Source: Isoetes taiwanensis (lineage: Eukaryota > Streptophyta > Lycopodiopsida > Isoetales > Isoetaceae). From it: a stretch of DNA of 64,000 nt. Under the pieces are notes generated by a model. It saw only the letters and a program-made list of their open reading frames with translations, made no database searches and had not been told where the DNA came from. The stretch is taken from contig JAJEKV010000020.1 in assembly GCA_021234155.1 (NCBI GenBank), positions 12,205,367 through 12,269,366 on the forward strand. The letters are read 5' to 3'. This document shows, piece by piece, positions 43,816-56,179 of the stretch (the stretch's first letter is position 1; every line of letters starts with the position of its first letter). Made by a program: the position numbers and the translations under genes.

Positions 43816-44498
43816 TGATACTTACTAAAGTTTAAAGTTGTCTTTTAAATTAATTCTCGATTTCATCGATTTAAAATTAAATTTTCATCTAAGATAACTC
43901 TGTATAATTAAAATGCTATTCTTTTCAAAATACTTAAAGAAAGTTTTAGATTGACATTTATTAAATGCTTACGTTTATGTTTAATAAAAAATGAATAGTT
44001 TATTATTAATTAAATGTCAATATATTTTATTTCATCAATAATAAATTATTCAATAGTTATTATTAAACCAATAACTTTATATCATTTAATTAATTTCAAA
44101 CTAAAACTTTTCTTAAAGTATTTTTTATAAATGTAAAAGTTTGTAAATTGTGAAATTCTTATAATAGTTTCAAGTCAATCGCTTATCAAACCATCAAATT
44201 TCATTTAATTATCATGATTGCTAAATTTTGAATCTGTTAAATCACTAAAAATTAAAATTTTTATATTCTTGAAATGTCTAATTCTAAATAGATTCAAATA
44301 AAAATTAGTTTGGAAATCAAGTTTATTCTTTGATAACCATTATAGTTTTAATTTAAAGATAAACTTCTATAATCAAAACTTATAAAAATTATAACAATCA
44401 AGAAGAATCAAACAATACATACATTCTTATAATGGCGTTCTTGAAGTGTTATCTATTAAATCTGAATAAGTCCAAATTTTGTTGAATATGTCATATTT
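43816..44498 (+). repeat. Long direct repeat U, copy 2
   Basis: Near-identical copy of 42101-42778 (only scattered substitutions noticed), ending at ..GAATATGTCATATTT before unrelated sequence. The two copies flank the palindromes like LTRs, but they lack TG..CA ends and nothing between them resembles a retrotransposon. Confidence 0.85.
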
Positions 44499-46380
44499 CC
44501 CTTCTTTCCCTCCTTCTATGTTTATCTCGCAATATTTTTGTATACAGTAGCTACAAAACCTATGGCTACATTTTGCCACGGCAACCATTTCTTCTCGTTT
44601 CTATTCTCTGCACATAATACACAGGTTTCACGTCTGTTGGATTCGCAAATGAGTTCTTCACTGCGGATATATTGTTGAAGATATTCCTCGTCAAAAGGCT
44701 TCCTTTAGTTCTCTGTCACTAGATGATCCTCAGTCATTCGTAATCCTAACGATGCAACGACTGCGTAATTCTAAACATGTTCAATATAAATGAAAAGCCT
44801 CGAGTAACTAGAGGTAACTAGAGTGGTGGCATTAAACTTTAATTAATACAGTATTGATGCATAAATATAAGAGTCAAATGATATTAGGATACTTGTTCAT
44901 TTGACTCTTATATGCATCAATACACCGTGTTAATGTTCCTGGTTCATTGGATCCCAGAACAAAGGTGAGAATATGCTAAATCAAGGGCAAGGAATTTTAC
45001 ACCTCACACCCCCCGTATCGCACAACACTCCCTATATGCCATATACACGTATTAAAATATGTTTGCGAATGGGAAATACACTGCCATGAATCATTGTAAG
45101 GCAAGAAAATATTTTTGCAATCAGACCAGAAGCTGGCAGAAGCTGCACAATCTGCCAAAGCACAATCTACCAGAAGCTGCACAATCTACCAAAGCTAAAC
45201 CAAGGTAGGATATCTGGTTACAAGCACCAGGGATGCTAGAATGTTCTCCCAAATCCAAGGCCCAGTGGAAGGAAGGGCCGAAGATGATACAAGAGGGTCG
45301 GCAAAACTGGCAAGCAAAAGGGGCTTCTATAGGACACAAATTCAGAGAAGAGTTTCTAGCAATAATTTGTGCATCCAACCGATCCATTTGCAATGGGAAA
45401 GAAAAGGGAAGAACTGAAATGGGTGAAGATCGGAGTTGTCCTCCAAATCAGAAGCAAGAGCCGCCGCTTGCCTATGCCGAAGAAGCATTTGGCGCTTGAC
45501 CAACTCGGGAAGCTTACACGCGCGTGCCCGTTGAACCCATCGTTTGCCTAAGCTCACACCCGGTAGCAAGCAACAGCCATGGTCGGGTCGCTTTTAGCAG
45601 CCCTCCTGAAAGAAAATCCTAGCTATTCCTGGACCACACATCAAGCGTGCAAAACAAAAATATCAATGCTTCCACAAACCATAGCAACAAGCCAATCCAA
45701 AAATAAAAACCCCCTTTTTCCGCCCAACCTACTGCAAAATTTAGGAAATGAGACATTTTGGAACGTAATGGAAACACACGCAAAATATTTTTATGTGTTT
45801 CGCATGACAGAAAGTTCTCAAATTGCAACCTTTCAAATGCCAGACAAAAATTTAAAATGATAAAATCCAAAATTTCAATAAAAAAATGCAGAACAAAGAC
45901 ACATTTGTATTACTTGAATTATAACTCAAAAAGGAGTACATAAATAGATCAACTAATGAGTTGCATTACTCTCTTATCAGCATCACTTGATCTATTATCC
46001 TTGCAAAAGCAAGGCATGCAAACAATCTTTAAGCTTCTGTTACAAATTGAAACATAAAGAATTTCCTACAGAAGATAATGCTGGAGAGCAAACTATATAC
46101 CTAGATTTTTGCAATTTGCCGTGCAATTTGCTTCTTCATGCAATGTACCATGCAATTTGCTTTTTCATGTCTGGCCAATAGTAGCTACTTCTGATTTTGA
46201 AGCATGTCTTTGTCATGAACCTATGCGAAAGCAAGGGAAATACATGAAAAATATGCAAGAAATACGGAAGAAATTAAATATGCCAAGATCGGCAAAGAAT
46301 CTGATATATGAACAGGAATCAAGAGTACAATGGCCCGAAGGCAAGCAGGAACACGAGACAGATGCCTAGTAGGCTCAAGA
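44499..46380. other. Gap with a small MITE-like palindrome
   Basis: A palindrome lies at about 44852-44923, with arms TATTGATGCATA..AAGAGTCAAATGA and its complement and a loop of about 16 bp. At 45128-45195 short repeats of CCAGAAGCTG and GCACAATCT occur. Elsewhere nothing is recognised. The part just below 46380 should include the R-U5 side of the element B LTR. Confidence 0.45.
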
Positions 46381-46420
46381 CTGGCGTTGAACCGGGGGGT
46401 TTAACAAGAAGGAGGTATCT

Positions 46421-46518
46421 CCTTATATATCTAGGCCAATGGTCAGGATCGCGCCACTCCAATGGATGAGATCGCGCCAAGTGTCGCGCATGCATTTAGG
46501 TTCTAGAATATTCTAGAA
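46421..46518 (-). promoter_or_regulatory. Heat-shock element plus TATA box in LTR B
   Basis: TTCTAGAATATTCTAGAA at 46501-46518 is a perfect array of four alternating TTC/GAA units at two-base spacing (TTC TA GAA TA TTC TA GAA), within a 22-bp perfect palindrome. This is the consensus site for heat-shock factor trimers. On the minus strand a TATA box (ATATATAAGG, 46430-46421) lies 71 bp downstream, a normal promoter distance. Heat-driven LTRs are known in plants, for example Arabidopsis ONSEN. Activity here is inference. Confidence 0.6.
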
Positions 46519-46571
46519 CCTCCCGAAAATAGTCCACATATGAGAAAGACGTGAAGGAATATCTTCAACAA

Positions 46572-46650
46572 ATATTGGTAGCGCTTTTGGCAAGGGTGTG
46601 TGACTCGCAATTGGAAGGTTGTGAGTTCAAACCTTGTTTTGTGCAACTAC
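46572..46650 (+). repeat. tRNA-like A and B boxes (possible SINE head)
   Basis: TAGCGCTTTTGG at 46579-46590 resembles an A box, and AGTTCAAACC at 46624-46633 resembles a B box; their spacing (45 bases between starts) is tRNA-like. No acceptor stem or clover leaf forms. It lies inside the U3 of LTR B, in antisense, so it may be an inserted SINE head or coincidence. Confidence 0.3.
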
Positions 46651-46744
46651 CCTTTTGCATTCGTGTGAAGACCATCTTTTGTACATACGAGTATAATATT
46701 CATATGAATGAATGTCCATATGGCCGTCACACCATCCCCTCCTA

Positions 46745-49700
46745 CGGCGACGACGAGTCCTGGAGGGGGGCGAATACTTTCGAACTTGGCTTGTTTCGTA
46801 ACGTTGATGAAACTCGCTTAATTTTGTCAGCGCATTAGTCGGATTTCGGCATGTTCTCGGCTTCTATCACTTGGCGGTAACCTTCCCAATCGACAAAAGT
46901 AATACAATCGTCGGACGAAGAAACTTGGAGTCCAGAATCTCTCGAACCTCGAACTCCTCATGATCATCAATCTCGACTGGTGGTGGAGGTGGAGGTACTC
47001 GATCTGGAAATGGATTCACCATATAGGGTTCCAACAAAGACACATGGAACGGGTGGGTGAAGCCCGAACCGATGGGGAAGGAACCTAACGGGTAGTCGAG
47101 CTTGTTACAAGGGCGAAGCTATCGGCAAATCGATAAAGAGCCAAACAAGATCACCAAGCGCAAAATAAGGAGCATCTCCGCGGTGCTGATCGCATGATAG
47201 CGATAATGTGCTTCGGCCTAGAGGAGATGGTACGAAGATCATCACGGAGCATGCGGGCTTCCGAGCTGTCCTCGACTAATCGATTGGATTGGAGTCATAT
47301 CCGGTGAGCGATGAAAGACCAGGGGATGCATGCAAAATTAATAAAGAATTACGGCGGCTGTGGAAGCATGGACGAATAATTGTAAGCAAATTCTGCGATT
47401 GGTAGTCAATCAACCCAGTCATCCCATCGATAATTGATGAAGCATCATAAATACGCTCAAGTATTTGATTAGTGCGCTCCACGCCCATTGGTTTTGGGTG
47501 ATGTCCGGAAGAGCGTTTAACGTTCCACGTGCAAGAGTTGCAATAGGCGATTCCAAAAGCTAGCAACAAGCGAGGGGCGCGATCATCGACAATTTTATCA
47601 CGGTAAGCCATGGAGTTGAACCACCTCTTGAAGCAAGAGAACCGCTACGGCTTCACCGGAGATAGAAGTTTGCAAGGAATGAAATGTGCCATCTTGGAAA
47701 AACGGTCAACAACAACAAGGATGGCGTCATGGCCACGGGAGGATGGAACCTCGACAATAAAATCCACGAAATACTCTTCCAAGGACCGGCTGGAACCGAT
47801 AAAGGCTGCAGCCATGTGGGCGGTGCTTTGGGAGCTTTGCACGACAACAAATATCACATGGCGCACAAAAGTCTCAACAAGAAGTCTTGCCGGAGACCGC
47901 CACCAATAATCTCGAGCAATAAGTTCGAGTCTTGGCAATGCCAAAATGGCCCGTGAGAGGAGAATCATGGACAGGCTGAGAACTTGAAGTCGCGGGGCAC
48001 CATCCCAATCTGAGGAATCCATCATGAAACAGAAGTCCATCTCGAACCTCAAAATGATCATAGTCCAACCTCATTTGTAGGGGAAGATAAGTCTGTGATA
48101 TTATGTCCCGCACAGTGGATCGAAGGAAGAGATGCTCGAAGCAGACTCAACAAGGATGTATCATGGGGCCTCTCGAACAAAGTGATGGCCATGGTATGCT
48201 AAATCCAGGTCCTAGAATAACTTTGTGATTGCTGATCAAATCTTTGGCTCCGCCTTAGATTCAAATAAGATCTGCGAGAAAAGAGCATCCGGTTTCTCTT
48301 GAAGGCGTGCGGGGAAACTTGATGATGAAATCAAAGCGAGATAGCACTTTGTGTATGCCATCGGAGGCGGCGACGATTAAGAACTTCGGCGGACTAAAAT
48401 ACTCCAGATTGCGATGGACCATATATACAGTCACCTTATGAGGAGAACTCTCAAGAAATCGCGTTGCCCTCCTAAAAGAGTCATCAATCGCCAAAGGTTC
48501 CTTATCGTAAATAGGATAGTTGATTTGCAAACCTGGAACTTTTCGGGAATGATAGGCGTCGGGTGCAGCTCATGATCATCCCCTCTTGCGACAAGATCTT
48601 CGCCAAGAGCAAAAATCGATGCAGCGGCTTGAGAATATAGAGAGGGGGGATCAGGATGTGGAAGAACATGTCTTTGCTCTAAAAGCATGCTTAGGGAATG
48701 ATGAATCCGATTACGCTTTAATTGTCCACTTAAAAGGAACATCTTTCCGGTGAGGCGTGTCAAAGGCAAGACAATCTCCGAATAGTCCTTGATGAAGCGG
48801 TGATAAAAATTGGCAAACCCAAGAATCAGCGGTACATCTTTAAGCGAGGAAGGTGTTTCGAATCAAGAAGCTGTGTTGACCTTCTCTAGATCCATGGTAA
48901 CACCCCGAGGGCGTGATCACGATAGCCTGAAACTTGACATTGTCTTGCTCGAACTAACACTTCTCGCCTTGGCATAAAGTCCATGTTCTCGTAGCTTCGA
49001 AGGACCTTCGACATATTCTTCATGCTCCTACAAAGTCTTGAATAAACCAGTAATATCATCAAGATAGACGATAACAAAAGATCCAAAACTCGAAAAACAT
49101 CGTTAGCCATGTCTTTGAAAGATCTGCCGAGCATCGGTAAGGGCGAAAGGCATGATGGTATACTCAAAATGACCATACCGAAGTTCAAAGGCTGTCTTCC
49201 ACTCATCACCTTCCCCGATGTAGATAAGATTATAGGCACCTCAAACATCAATTTTCGCGGAAGTATCGTGCACCTTGTGGCCGCTCAAGTAACTCTCGGA
49301 ATCGAGGGAGAGGATACCGATTACACACAATTGATCTTGTTGAGGCCGCGATAATTCACAATCAGGTATAAAGAACCATTCTTTTTGAAAACAAAGAAGA
49401 TGACGGTGGCCCGAGAATGTCGAATAAACCCAGTTGCAAAGATTCTCCTCGATATAGGTCCATAAAGCCTCCAATTACGTTGGCGACAAGCCATAGATAG
49501 GGCCAAATGGCGGGATCGTCCCTGGCTGAAGATCAATGGGGCAGTCATAAGGACGATACTCCGGAAGCTTGCCGGCTTTGACTTTATCAAAACATCGCCA
49601 AAATCCTTGTAATTTAATCGAAGGATAGGAGCAGCGCTTTCCGGGCGAGCTAGCTTCCAAGGATGGTCTTGATTGCAAATGCCGACCGAATCTTGCCTAC

Positions 49701-50060
49701 CAGATTTAATAAAAACTTGTGAAGAGAGATCTTTGAGATAATGGAGCCGAGGGCAACGGGCAGCTCTACGCAAGGTGGATCAAGAACGTGAGTGAGAGCA
49801 GAACCCGGAAAGCGTAAGTAGGAGCACCTGGACATGAACCGGAGCAGAACCGAACAAGAATCGAGCCGGAGCAGAGCGTGAGCGTAAACCGGAATTGGAG
49901 CGTGAGTAGAAATTGGAACTAGAGCAGAGCCGAGTCGGAGTGTGGACATCATCAAGAACATGGTCAACCGGCATGAACCGGAGCGTAGGCAAGAATCACA
50001 ATCAGAACATGGAGTAGAAACATGAACAACAAGGATGGAATCGGGGCCCACGACGCATGG
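46745..50060 (-). mobile_element. Ty3/gypsy chromovirus B, broken and 5' truncated
   Basis: Minus-strand LTR retrotransposon of a different family from A. Order from high to low coordinates: protease-side region about 50050-49650 (PPCVELPVALGSIISKIS, with [13 protein letters not shown]); RT about 49500-48780 (LIVNYRGLNKI and later RT motifs); RNase H about 48560-48260 (PIYDKEPLAI); integrase about 48110-47280 ([36 protein letters not shown]); chromodomain about 46990-46770 (EFEVREILDSKFL, then ALTKLSEFHQRY). The gag region and 5' LTR are missing. It is broken by many changes. Confidence 0.85.
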
Positions 50061-50218
50061 ACGAGGTCACCCATGTTGGTGTAGAGACCTGACCGGCTAA
50101 GAACTAGAATTGGGCTAGAACCCAGCAAATCAAAATGATCTAAATGCCAATCAATCGTGGGTTATGTAGTTCGAGCCAAGCCAAGAGACCAAGACTATTG
50201 GCGCATGTGGGCTAGCTG
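50061..50218. other. Junction between two retroelement fragments
   Basis: This short stretch separates the truncated 5' side of chromovirus B from the chromovirus A-family fragment. Nothing recognised. Confidence 0.35.
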
Positions 50219-51290
50219 ATGAGATTGAAGGAAATACCTACTGAGAAACTTCGCTCGAACAAAACCGAAGAGGCGCTAGCACATTCTATGGCACCGCAGG
50301 AGATCTTCCAGATCCATCAATCACTTGACCGAAACAGGATGCTCAACCTTACTTCTAGGGATGGCATGCTTCAGACTGCTAACGCGACTATCCAAGTAAA
50401 GCAAGCATTTGCACCACAATCAAGTTGTGCCAACACTTGTAATCTTCGGGATTTTAATGCTATAGGGATGAAGAATGCCTTGCTAAACTTATCCAGATGG
50501 TTGGGAACCACCCATTTAATTACAATTAATTTAACTACATGGATGCAAGACCAATCTCCCGGCATAGGAAGAGGGTGCTTCTTCCATCGTGGCCGTGGAG
50601 ACAGCGCCCTATAATGCCTAGGATGATGTCTAATATGCCTACACCTCTTGTCACCCTTGACGTGAAGGATGGCTTCCTCCCCGTAGTGTATAGACTGGAG
50701 GTGCTTTCCTATATGACCTCTTATCTCTCAATTTGTCTACTTCCATGGCATCGGAAGTAGACTTTTAATCTACCTTCCACTCACCCACGGTTCGGATTTC
50801 CACTACTTTGGTGACGAGTCGACCCTTGCATTGCTCCATGAGTTGTGGGTACTGCTTCTCAAGATCTATTTGTAGTACCCACGTAGGGTCTTCCACTGGT
50901 AAGTGTCCATTTCACTAGGTATTGGAGAAGTGAGATCTTCTTGACTTCTTATAGGATCTGTCAAGAAGAACCTCTGGAGCAATCTAAAGTTGATCGTCCA
51001 TCATTTCCAGTAACTCCGGTGTCTCCAATACTTCCGTAGAAAACTCTATGGATCTTCAAGTGTGCTGGCACCAACTTATAGGATTGGTTACCTACTCTTT
51101 TGGTTATCATGAATGGTCCAGCCTATCTTGGAGCAAGCTTCTTGCAATTGCCGATGCAACGCTTCAGCCGATGCAGTGCTTGTCGCTATGCTCTTCTGCC
51201 GGCTTCTTGCTGCTAGAAGATATCCTCCACCAACTGTTGCATGTCGTCTAGCATCTGCTGGGATACTTCTACCTTGGACATAGGGTTTAG
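50219..51290 (-). mobile_element. Chromovirus A family, second fragment (3' end of pol)
   Basis: From about 50480 to 51160 it matches the downstream part of chromovirus A (about 21370-22260) in the same order and orientation. Shared phrases are CTACATGGATGCA, TAGGAAGAGGGTG, CTACCTTCCACT, GTAAGTGT and TTGGAGCAAGCTTCTTGCAA. It therefore covers the region after integrase including the chromodomain and 3' non-coding sequence. The rest of the element is absent; it is a broken old fragment. Confidence 0.65.
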
Positions 51291-54200
51291 TTAACGTCTT
51301 AAATAAGCATTATCTTGGACCCCTGCATGATCCCTGTTGGACTTCCCTGCATGCAATTCCATTAATTACCTTAAGGTAATATTTTCATATTAACATTATT
51401 ATAGTAGTATTGGATATATTGCTTCCAATAGTATCCTATTGTTTAAATTTGGTTTTTCCGATGTGTGGAAAACTTTTTGGAATTTTTTTCTAGGTTAGTT
51501 TTCTAAGGTTTTAAAAGTTTTGTCTGCCGGAAAATATTTGCGATTGTCCAAAAATCGGAAAAGAAAAATTGGTATGATTTTTTGGCTCGGGATATGGTAG
51601 ATGGATTTGGATATGAGCGTCATGGAGGCCGTGTGGAAGCCAGAAATAGTAGTTGTCTCTGTCGAATTTCGGACACTGACGTTTTGCCCTGTAAATCCAG
51701 TATGGTATGGCGAAGGCCCGTTTCATGTTTTTTAGCGATGTCTTTTCAACCACAAGAGAGCAATAGTTGTTCCGGCTCAACCTAATCAGGTGATGGAGTT
51801 ATTCTTTTCTTCTGTTCAGGTCCGACATTAGTTTACGTTGATTGAAGCAGGTCAAGTTGTTCTGGTCACCAGCAAGTGATTTTTTCTAGGTTTCAAATTT
51901 TTCCTCTTTCTGTTGCATCTGGGGGCATGCATGCCACGAATTTATATTATCCATTGAGGAACTGCTGTATCGAATTTCTCAGAATCAGAGGTAAAATTAG
52001 AGGTAGAATTAGATGTAGGGAAGCTCGGTTGGGTTTAGAGTGGTCAAATTGTTAAGACAAGAATTGCACTTAGCATTTCTTTACCCTTCATTTCGCAGGC
52101 AAATTCTAAACCAGTTTTCAAGATGCTCTTGCCTAACATGAAGAATTGTGTTCATACACTAAACCTCCCATGCAAAGAACTTTCTTCCCTGTTTTCATCA
52201 CACATCTCTAACACTCTAACATAACTTTGCATTTACGTTTGCGCCAAGATGTGTGCACTAGATATCGCACTATAATAATCACCAAACCTGTCATTTATAG
52301 TTAGGTTACTCATAACCATTGGAAAAATGAGTTATTCCAATGATGCCTACAATTGGTGCTATTGTTCTGTTTCCAGTTATAAATCCGTTTTCTTCCTTAG
52401 ATCGTTAAACAAAGATGCCATCTATAGTATGGCCAAATTAATCGCCACGCCATAGCTTGAAATGCTTTGAACCTTCTCATTAATTAATTACAAGGGGTAA
52501 ATTTGGTATTCTTGGGTTTCAAGTTTTACATTTCTACAACCTTAGGAACATGCGGATATGCAAAGGATAGATCATTTCTCTTATAATCAATCCAAGGCAA
52601 AAAACTATTTGTTGATGTATGATGTGCCTCTAATCTTTTGCTTCGTGTTTACAAAATCTTTGAAATGCTTCGGTTGAGTCGATTAGTATTTCTTTAATTT
52701 AGAGAAAGTTAGTAATTTGCTATTGACTTTTGTCGACAGGTTTCTCGATGCGGGAATAAAAGATCAAGCACAAGAGGTTGGGAGTTCAAGCTGCATATAT
52801 GCTTAGGGGCTATATTGATCTTGGTATCTTTTACATACCTTTCACCATTTTCCATATTTGTAACATATCTTTCGGTTATAGCAAGCATGCGTCACTTGCT
52901 ATTTTGAAAAGACATTTTGTTTTTGACCTTATGTATATCACGATCGTGGATTAATCTTCAATATGTCGGGCCAAACCGCAAAACATTCTTAGGATGTTTG
53001 AATTGTCCTGTGCTCATGTCCGCCGAGGCTCATGGTCTTCTCAATCTAATTTTCAGCGTTATTCGCATACATGAATACACTTCTTACATAACATTTCTAT
53101 TGTTCTCTTATTTCTCTGCGCGGCGGACATCATCTCAAAGAACCTCCGCCGGTTCATTCAATTCCGCAGCTTTTCAAGAATACCAAGCGTCACATTGAAC
53201 AACGCGTGGCTCTATCTTCATGTTTGTTCCATTACTAACTCTATTTTATTGTCACGAATTCAATTTCACTTCATCTTTTGCGTTCTGAGAATCATTGCAC
53301 CCAAAACTTCCGACTCAACAACCACTTCTACTTGCTATGACAAAATGCAACCATCTCCCCCGTCACTTCAACTTCTTTTGTCACCAACCTCCTCCAAGTT
53401 CCCTCAAAGAACTTCAAAGGTAGTCATTATCAACACTTCTTCTCAATCTGCGAGTATTCATGTATAGCCAAAGGGATACACCAAAATCTTTTTATCTCGC
53501 AGCTAAAAGACCTACCTAAACCTTTTATTTGAGCCGACTCAAAAGTTGCAGAGCAGTTACAAGCCTCCATGTTGTTCTATCAATTCAACTCTTTGAGGTT
53601 TGCACAAAATAGCATTAGCAGATTCGATATCATTTGTGTTAATGGATAAAAGATTTGCGGATTTTATTTCCCAGGGGCAAGAGCAAGCTTCCAACCACGA
53701 TTTATGTATCATCTTCGGAGACACAACTTCTTTTTATGTGACAGACTAAAAGATCTGATCCATAACATTTACGTTAATGCATAAAAAGAAAGGTAAAGCA
53801 TCCAAACAATAGTTGTCTTCCTTACTAATTTAAAGAGCTATCGCATTTCAAGATGTATCATTGACTTGTGAACTTCACCGGGGTAATAATTGTCCAACCA
53901 TTCTCCTCAAATTAGCGGCGATCACATAATTCTCCTCAAATTAGCGGCGATCACATACACATATATCCTATACATCACCAAAACTCTCTGGCGATCCTAT
54001 GAGGTTAAGCTTATCCACTTGCTTGCCAATGTTCTATTTTCCTTCATGAAACGACCATCCGAAGTTACGCAATTCCAAGTTCGGAATTGCTTTTATTTGC
54101 GGGTCGATTTTCATTTGTCCTGAATGAGGCTTCATAAAAGTGGTTTTTGTTAGTATGTGCGTAAGACGTTCATGATAGGTGTTACTTTTGAAATGTTGTG

Positions 54201-55028
54201 GCGTTTTTTGTGAGGCATGGCGACTAATTAACTTACTTTTACTTTATGTTTTGAGTGTAAATATCAAGTTAGTATGTGTAATGCAGTTAATGGGTCTTCC
54301 TGCACCTTTAATAGCTCTGTGACCTACAAGATCATGTGAGGCTTTCTCACAAGTATGCACATTGTGAAAGGCGTGGGTGTAGCCTTTTAAAGAAGCAACG
54401 CATAAGCGGCATTTTTGAGACACATACACTGTGTTGGTTCAAAGAAAAATCTCTTTGTTCTTATCCAGTATCCTCCATTCTTATACTAAGGCAATTAAAA
54501 CCTTTTTTCTTTTTACTTTTGTGTTTTTCTTTTACGTTGATCGCGGTTTTTTTTTTCCTGGAAGTCTAATTTAGAGAAACACATCAAGCGTGGTTCACTT
54601 AGAGTCAAAACCTTACACATCGCGAAATATGTGGTAATTGCTTTCCATCTGAGACATATCAAAGAGAATCATGAAAAAGTTGCTTATGTTCCGTAAGTAA
54701 ACTCCCGCTTTTTGCAAAGTTCGAAAAACTTATCCGTTTTAAAAACGATTGATGGCATTCATAATATTTTTATACTAAGCTCAAGGAGGCGGAAGCATGT
54801 TGAATCAATAAATTGAAGTGTAGAGAGACAAAGGTAGCGGTTGTAAAGGAGAAACTAAGAGTTCTATAGGGAGCCCGCGGAAAGTACCGTTGGTAAACCG
54901 CCCATCAACCTGCTTTATATGTGCACTTGCTATCCTTTTGTGCCCCTTGGTTGGCCAATTGTTTCTAATTGCCTACATTATTAACCAATGCCCGTAAAGT
55001 GTTTTTCGGGCCGCCTATTTAGTGCAAA
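51291..55028. other. Long AT-rich gap, nothing firmly recognised
   Basis: No coding similarity. At about 52737-52830 an AGAGGTTGGGAGTTCAAGCT phrase resembles a SINE B box, but no A box is visible. At about 53902 and 53931 a 29-bp unit with CTCAAATTAGCGGCGATCAC is doubled. Part of this could be the body of the Helitron that ends at 56179. Confidence 0.35.
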
Positions 55029-56151
55029 AATCAAGTATGGCAAAAATAAGTGTGGCCCATATTGCCGCCGAGAATGCCTCACTCATTGCATTGTACAATT
55101 TCCAATTTCCACATGTGTTTCCTATTTAGTTAGGATCTATGTATAGTGAATTTCGGTTAAGAAACAAGGTAAGCAGTTCAAAGATATATCTATTTGTCGG
55201 GACGATTGCTAAAAATAAATGTGGCCCATATTCGAAGTTGAGCCCATACATTGTCAAGCAAGTACAATGACTCACTCATTGCATTGTATTATTTCCAATT
55301 TCAACATTCCTTTCATATTTTAGTTAAGATCACAAGCCCTACTTGGTCTTGAGCATGGCAAAATCGGGTTTGGCAAAAAACAAGTGTGTCAACGATACGA
55401 GGAGAAACATTTAGATGTTGAACTTCTCTTCATGTGTCTTGATCGTTCATCAATTATTTTAAATACAACTCTTGCAAAACATCTATATCCAAACAAACCT
55501 CTATATGTACTCCTTATCATTCAAGATCGATATTACAACTTCTTCACATTGTCCACCTTCACAACTTTTGAATGTGTATGTGCACTTCATATTACGCTCA
55601 TCTACTTACATAGGTTTTACAAGACATTTCCTAAACTAAAATATGAATAGGTTTCGAAGACATTTGGATCTATAAAAATATGAGAATATTCTAAACTAAA
55701 AATGTGAATAGGTTTTGAAGACATTTTGACCTATAAAATATGAGAGAAAAAATAAACAAGATAAACATGGATGTGCATGTCCACCCATTCTTGCATATAC
55801 ACTCACCATTGATCTCTCCAATTCACAATAAATAGAACATCGTTCTTTATTGTTATACTCATCGATTTATGTATGTGGTCAATGCCTTAATCAAAGCATG
55901 GAGTATGCTAGAAGTGTCTCTGTCACACATCTATCTACTTCATATCATAATGCATCTCACCATGTACCTCAAGACGTCTTCTTTGGCATTTCTATTACAT
56001 AACAAAGCAACACAAAACAGGCAAATCCCCGTCACACCCACATCCACACTCATATCCACACCTTCCTTTTCAAGTTCATGTCAAATGCAAAGATCACCAC
56101 AATCTTTATTCTAGCACACAATCAAACACTACCCTCTCAAATTGTACTAAA
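55029..56151 (+). mobile_element. Probable Helitron body (right part) with duplications
   Basis: AT-rich, non-coding. A segment with AATGTGGCCCATATT..ACTCACTCATTGCATTGTA..TTTCCAATTTC is present twice (about 55029-55145 and 55207-55330). A unit of about 57 bp with CTAAACTAAAA.ATGTGAATAGG is doubled at about 55629-55740. It runs into the Helitron 3' hairpin. The 5' TC end was not found. Confidence 0.4.
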
Positions 56152-56179
56152 GCCCGGCAACGCCGGGCACCATAACTAG
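56152..56179 (+). mobile_element. Helitron 3' terminus (copy 2)
   Basis: A perfect hairpin GCCCGGCAACGCCGGGC (7-bp stem, AAC loop) is followed by ACCATAACTAG and then T. It has the same structure and orientation as the end at 15240-15268, so the two belong to one family or to close families. Confidence 0.8.

Larger units (their letters stand above)
46381..46731 (-). repeat. 3' LTR (U3 side) of chromovirus B
   Basis: On the minus strand a purine tract (GTAGGAGGGGATGG, complement of about 46732-46745) is followed by TGTGACGG at 46731. This is a Ty3/gypsy-style 3' LTR start, and chromovirus A shows the same TGTGACG start. The U3 holds a heat-shock-type element and a TATA box (separate entry). 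The downstream LTR end is not resolved. Confidence 0.55.

Noticed and set aside
42101-44498. LTR pair of a retrotransposon
   Set aside because: The 0.68-kb direct repeats lack TG..CA ends, and the interior is palindromic with no primer-binding site, polypurine tract or coding sequence.
49780-50000. Protein-coding frame in the GAGCAGAACCGGA-like low-complexity stretch
   Set aside because: Openness comes from simple repeated words at the edge of chromovirus B; no conserved domain.
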